Of a stretch of 64,000 nucleotides of DNA, positions 61,507 through 64,000 are shown piece by piece. The notes under the pieces were generated by a model that did no database searches, was not told the origin of the DNA, and was given only the letters and a program-made list of their open reading frames with translations. Numbering within the stretch: the first letter of the stretch is position 1; each line of letters starts with the position of its first letter. The position numbers were made by a program, and so were the translations under genes. Source of the DNA: Banduia mediterranea (GTDB lineage: Bacteria; Pseudomonadota; Gammaproteobacteria; Nevskiales; Nevskiaceae); the NCBI RefSeq assembly GCF_031846245.1, contig NZ_JAVRIC010000016.1:28761-92760 (forward strand), written 5' to 3'.

Positions 61507-61706
61507 GCCCTGTACTTGTTCCTGATTGAGTCCGGGCAGGCTAAGAATCCTGAAGCGAATGTTAGCTGAACGACTGCCTGGGCAACAGCTTCGCATGGTG
61601 CTGACGGTGAGCCCGCGCGATAGCGGTTTGGACCCGTTTCCACCGGTCCGAGCCACCATTGCTTGCCGCACGGATTGGTTCCATGGAGGCCTTGTCGGAA
61701 GCTCGT

Positions 61707-62174
61707 TTACTTCGTTTCGATCGTCCAGTCCTGCGATCCGCTCGGACAGCAGCGCGGTTCACCCGGCTGCGGCATGGTGGTGGTCAGCGTGATGCGCCCC
61801 GGCGCAAAAGCCACATCGCGCGGCTTGCTGCCGAACACCTCGGCGACGCTGCGGAAGTAAACCATGCGTCCGTTCTCGTTGCGGAACAGCGCTGCATCCA
61901 GCGCGGAGCTGTTGCCACCGGTGGGATACAGCACCCACGCCAGTGCATCGGCCGCGCCGTCTTCGGTGAAGTCGCCGAAGAAGATCTGGAAGATCTGCGT
62001 CTCGCCGCCGTGCCGCTCAAACGCCCATGCGCGGATTTGGTCTTCTGCACCGGCGGGCGCGCTCGTTCCGGTGTTTGAGTCATCAGTTGTGATGGCCTCG
62101 CCCTCGGCATGGTTCGCCGATGGCGAACATGCAAGCAATGCCACCACGCCCAAGGCCAAAGCGCGGGGTTTCAA
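61707..62174 (-). CDS. Small lipoprotein of unknown function
   Basis: 155 residues if it begins at the TTG at 62174: a lipobox (GVVALLACS, Cys about 15) follows a short signal. The mature part contains FQIFFGDFTEDGAADALAWV, FRNENGRMVYFRSVAEVFG and LTTTMPQPGEPRCCPSGSQD. I see no ribosome site, and the upstream sequence is a junction with the RHS segment, so the true start may have been lost. Family not recognised. Confidence 0.6.
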   Translation of the reverse strand: MKPRALALGVVALLACSPSANHAEGEAITTDDSNTGTSAPAGAEDQIRAWAFERHGGETQIFQIFFGDFTEDGAADALAWVLYPTGGNSSALDAALFRNENGRMVYFRSVAEVFGSKPRDVAFAPGRITLTTTMPQPGEPRCCPSGSQDWTIETK

Positions 62175-62255
62175 CAGAACAGTAAGGAACAAGACCTGAC
62201 CCCGACGTCTTAATGCTATGGTTACGACAGCGTTTCCCGACTCACTACAGCGAAC

Positions 62256-63410
62256 ATGGGCGCCACCAATACGACCTGGACGCTCGACGGCAACGGAAAC
62301 TGGAAGACGCATTATTGGAGCAATGCGACCGATACGTACGTATTTGACGGCACAAGCAACCGGATCACGAGCGTCAGCGGTTCGCGCTCCAAGAGCTTCA
62401 GCTACGACAGTCTCAAGAACATCACCAACAAAAGTGGCTATGGCGGCACGTACAGCTACACCTACGATGACTTCAATCGCCTCAAAACGGTGGTGAACGG
62501 CAGCAACACGACTACGTACACGTACGACGCCAATGGCCAGCGAGTCCAAAAAAGCGGCCCCGGCGGAAAATACTCCTACGTTTATTCACCTAACGGAGCG
62601 CTGCTCGGCGAAACCGCGAACAACGGCACCACACTGAACAAGAAGTACATCTGGCTCGGTGGAGAGTTGATTGGCCTGATCAAGGGGAGCACGCTGTACT
62701 ACGTGCACAACGACCATCTCGGTCGGCCGGAAGTGGTGACCAACGCCTCCAAGAGCGTGGTCTGGCGCGCCAGCAACTTCGCCTACGACCGGACCGTCAC
62801 CAGCAACAGCCTCGGCGGACTCAAGCTCGGCTTCCCGGGGCAGTACTACGATGCCGAATCAGGCCTGTGGTACAACTGGCATCGGTATTACGATGCCTCC
62901 ACCGGCCGGTACTTGCAGTCCGATCCGATCGGGCTGGCCGGGGGCATCAATACTTATGCCTATGTCGGCGGGAATCCGGTTTCGCTGGTTGATCCGTCGG
63001 GCCTATGGTCCGTCGAGGTGGGCGCATATGGTGGATTCGGAGGATCGCTTATTTTTGGGCAGAATAACTCGACCGGTCAGTGGTTTATCGGTGGTGCGCT
63101 AGGGGTTGGGTTAGGTGGCGGAATTGGTTTTGACCCTGAGGGGGCGACGCCTGACGGCGCCAACAAGCAGGGTTGCCTCACAGGCACATCTGCCGGCGGC
63201 AATGTATCCATTGGCGCTTCAATCCCGGGGTTTGACTTCAACCTTTTTTCCGCCGGCGGGGCTGGCCCACTCTTTGGTGGGCCGGGGGCCCGCCAAAGCA
63301 ATGACCCCAACGGGTTCTTTATGGGGGATATGCCAAATGCCACATTTGGAAGTTCGCTTTCGGTTTCTCTCGGAGGGGCTGCGACTATACGAGTAGTTGG
63401 GGGAATATAG
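62256..63410 (+). CDS. RHS-repeat protein, 5'-truncated, with variable C-terminal tip
   Basis: 384 residues. YD repeats ([28 protein letters not shown]) lead into the RHS core: [80 protein letters not shown]. About 132 Gly-rich, locally repetitive residues follow the core and form the variable tip. RHS homology in frame begins at about 62214, right after an in-frame TAA (62211-62213). The large 5' part is missing and no ribosome site precedes the ATG, so expression is doubtful. GC content drops in the 3' third. Confidence 0.85.
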   Translation: MGATNTTWTLDGNGNWKTHYWSNATDTYVFDGTSNRITSVSGSRSKSFSYDSLKNITNKSGYGGTYSYTYDDFNRLKTVVNGSNTTTYTYDANGQRVQKSGPGGKYSYVYSPNGALLGETANNGTTLNKKYIWLGGELIGLIKGSTLYYVHNDHLGRPEVVTNASKSVVWRASNFAYDRTVTSNSLGGLKLGFPGQYYDAESGLWYNWHRYYDASTGRYLQSDPIGLAGGINTYAYVGGNPVSLVDPSGLWSVEVGAYGGFGGSLIFGQNNSTGQWFIGGALGVGLGGGIGFDPEGATPDGANKQGCLTGTSAGGNVSIGASIPGFDFNLFSAGGAGPLFGGPGARQSNDPNGFFMGDMPNATFGSSLSVSLGGAATIRVVGGI

Positions 63411-63866
63411 ATGGTGTTCTTTGTTTTCAACAAGTTTAGGAAAATGCCTTGGCCCCTACTGCTATTCTCCGTTACGCCGGTGGTAGTGACGGCGATGTTC
63501 TCCGTTGGTGCAGCTATGCCTGGTTTTAGAGTTGTGGTTTTCGGAAACATTGTCTCTCGGAATATATGGTGGATGGCCGGAGGGGGACTTCTCACTTTGA
63601 TGGGGTTCTTGATTTTTATAATTCCACTCTGGATGCTCGTGTTGCGGAAACCATTTGCCCGATCTTCGCTGATGGCCGCTTGGTTGGCTTTTTCTGTGGT
63701 TTCATATTTTATAATTCCCACTATTGCCGAACATGTGGGTGAAAGTGCGTTTATGGGGCGAATGACGGTGTCACTTCCAATCGCAGTAGTGGGCCTGATT
63801 CTAGGCGCATATTTGGCACTGTCCAAAGATGTTTTGATGTTTGTGAGTGGTAAGTCGGATCTATGA
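63411..63866 (+). CDS. Four-helix membrane protein, possible RHS immunity protein
   Basis: 151 residues with four predicted transmembrane segments (about 15-33, 51-73, 84-106, 123-143). It starts on the base after the RHS stop, in the slot where immunity genes of RHS or polymorphic toxins are found, and shares the low GC of the RHS tip. No family is recognised. The immunity role is inference from position; a membrane immunity protein would fit a pore-forming or periplasm-acting tip. Confidence 0.6.
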   Translation: MVFFVFNKFRKMPWPLLLFSVTPVVVTAMFSVGAAMPGFRVVVFGNIVSRNIWWMAGGGLLTLMGFLIFIIPLWMLVLRKPFARSSLMAAWLAFSVVSYFIIPTIAEHVGESAFMGRMTVSLPIAVVGLILGAYLALSKDVLMFVSGKSDL

Positions 63867-63970
63867 CGTTTCGAGTGGGAGGATGAGGGTAAGCGTTCAA
63901 ACCACGGCGTCCTATTCGCGCGGATCATTGGCCATTAGCCTGCACGCATCGACTGAAACGGAGCGATGCG

Positions 63971-64000
63971 ATGGAAACAGGAATGGGCAGAGTTCGTTAC
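63971..64000 (+). other. Possible start of a further gene at the window edge
   Basis: An ATG at 63971 opens METGMGRVRY to the end of the window. Ten codons are too few to support a call. No convincing ribosome site. Confidence 0.15.

Noticed and set aside
61707..62549. 280-codon extension of the small lipoprotein to an upstream start
   Set aside because: The added N-terminal part is antisense to the RHS gene; the lipobox places the real start near 62174.

Overview
The window is high-GC chromosomal DNA from a Gram-negative bacterium. It carries lpxH, an outer-membrane efflux lipoprotein, several lipobox proteins, a PilG/PilI/ChpA/ChpC twitching-motility chemosensory cluster, ATP-grasp-type gshA with gshB, and yqgE-ruvX. 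Together these point to a gammaproteobacterium, probably near the Nevskiales/Xanthomonadales. That placement is inference; there is no rRNA gene to settle it.

Layout. 1-5374 (minus strand): a glutathione and redox-maturation run, gshA-gshB-apbE-NusG domain II protein-Gx membrane protein-yqgE-ruvX, mostly with 4-10 bp overlaps. 5603-13039 (plus): a Chp-type chemosensory operon with a 2011-residue ChpA, followed by a LuxR-type regulator. 14130-24000: housekeeping and metabolic genes, namely an MBL hydrolase and lipoprotein peptidase pair, cysS, tag, a cytochrome c' / cytochrome b561 pair, a Ser/Thr dehydratase-like enzyme, dihydroorotase and rsmE. 24139-34440 (minus): a defence island, a type II Wadjet system (jetA, jetB, jetC, jetD) whose operon is split between jetB and jetC by two toxin-antitoxin modules, with a BrnT/BrnA module just upstream. 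34493-41834: a patchwork accessory zone with GGGTTAC-type repeats, an internally deleted IS4-family element, a PQQ alcohol dehydrogenase, an acyl-CoA synthetase, cut-off gene starts, and a broken secreted-protein pair bracketed by inverted copies of an interspersed repeat. 41835-48132: metZ, a DUF455 protein, a TadG-like protein, lpxH, ppiB and dusA. 48676-54153: a MarR-emr tripartite efflux operon and a MaoC-type hydratase. 54214-61506: a decayed acyl-CoA dehydrogenase, bioA, an SRPBCC protein, argA, a deletion junction between two gene fragments, hutF and a DUF1207 protein. 61707-64000: a small lipoprotein and a 5'-truncated RHS gene with an adjacent membrane protein.

How the genes work together. 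The gsh genes make glutathione; ApbE attaches FMN to proteins and usually serves Rnf/Nqr-like or related redox modules, and NusG domain II and Gx proteins often sit beside it. The Chp operon should control type IV pili through a ChpA kinase and the PilG regulator, but no receptor gene (pilJ) is present. Wadjet JetABC is a condensin-like complex that recognises circular plasmids and JetD cuts them; all four jet genes look intact. Single-base frameshifts occur only in accessory genes (a RelB-like antitoxin, BrnT, a secreted protein, an acyl-CoA dehydrogenase), while every housekeeping frame is open. This suggests real decay more than general sequence error.
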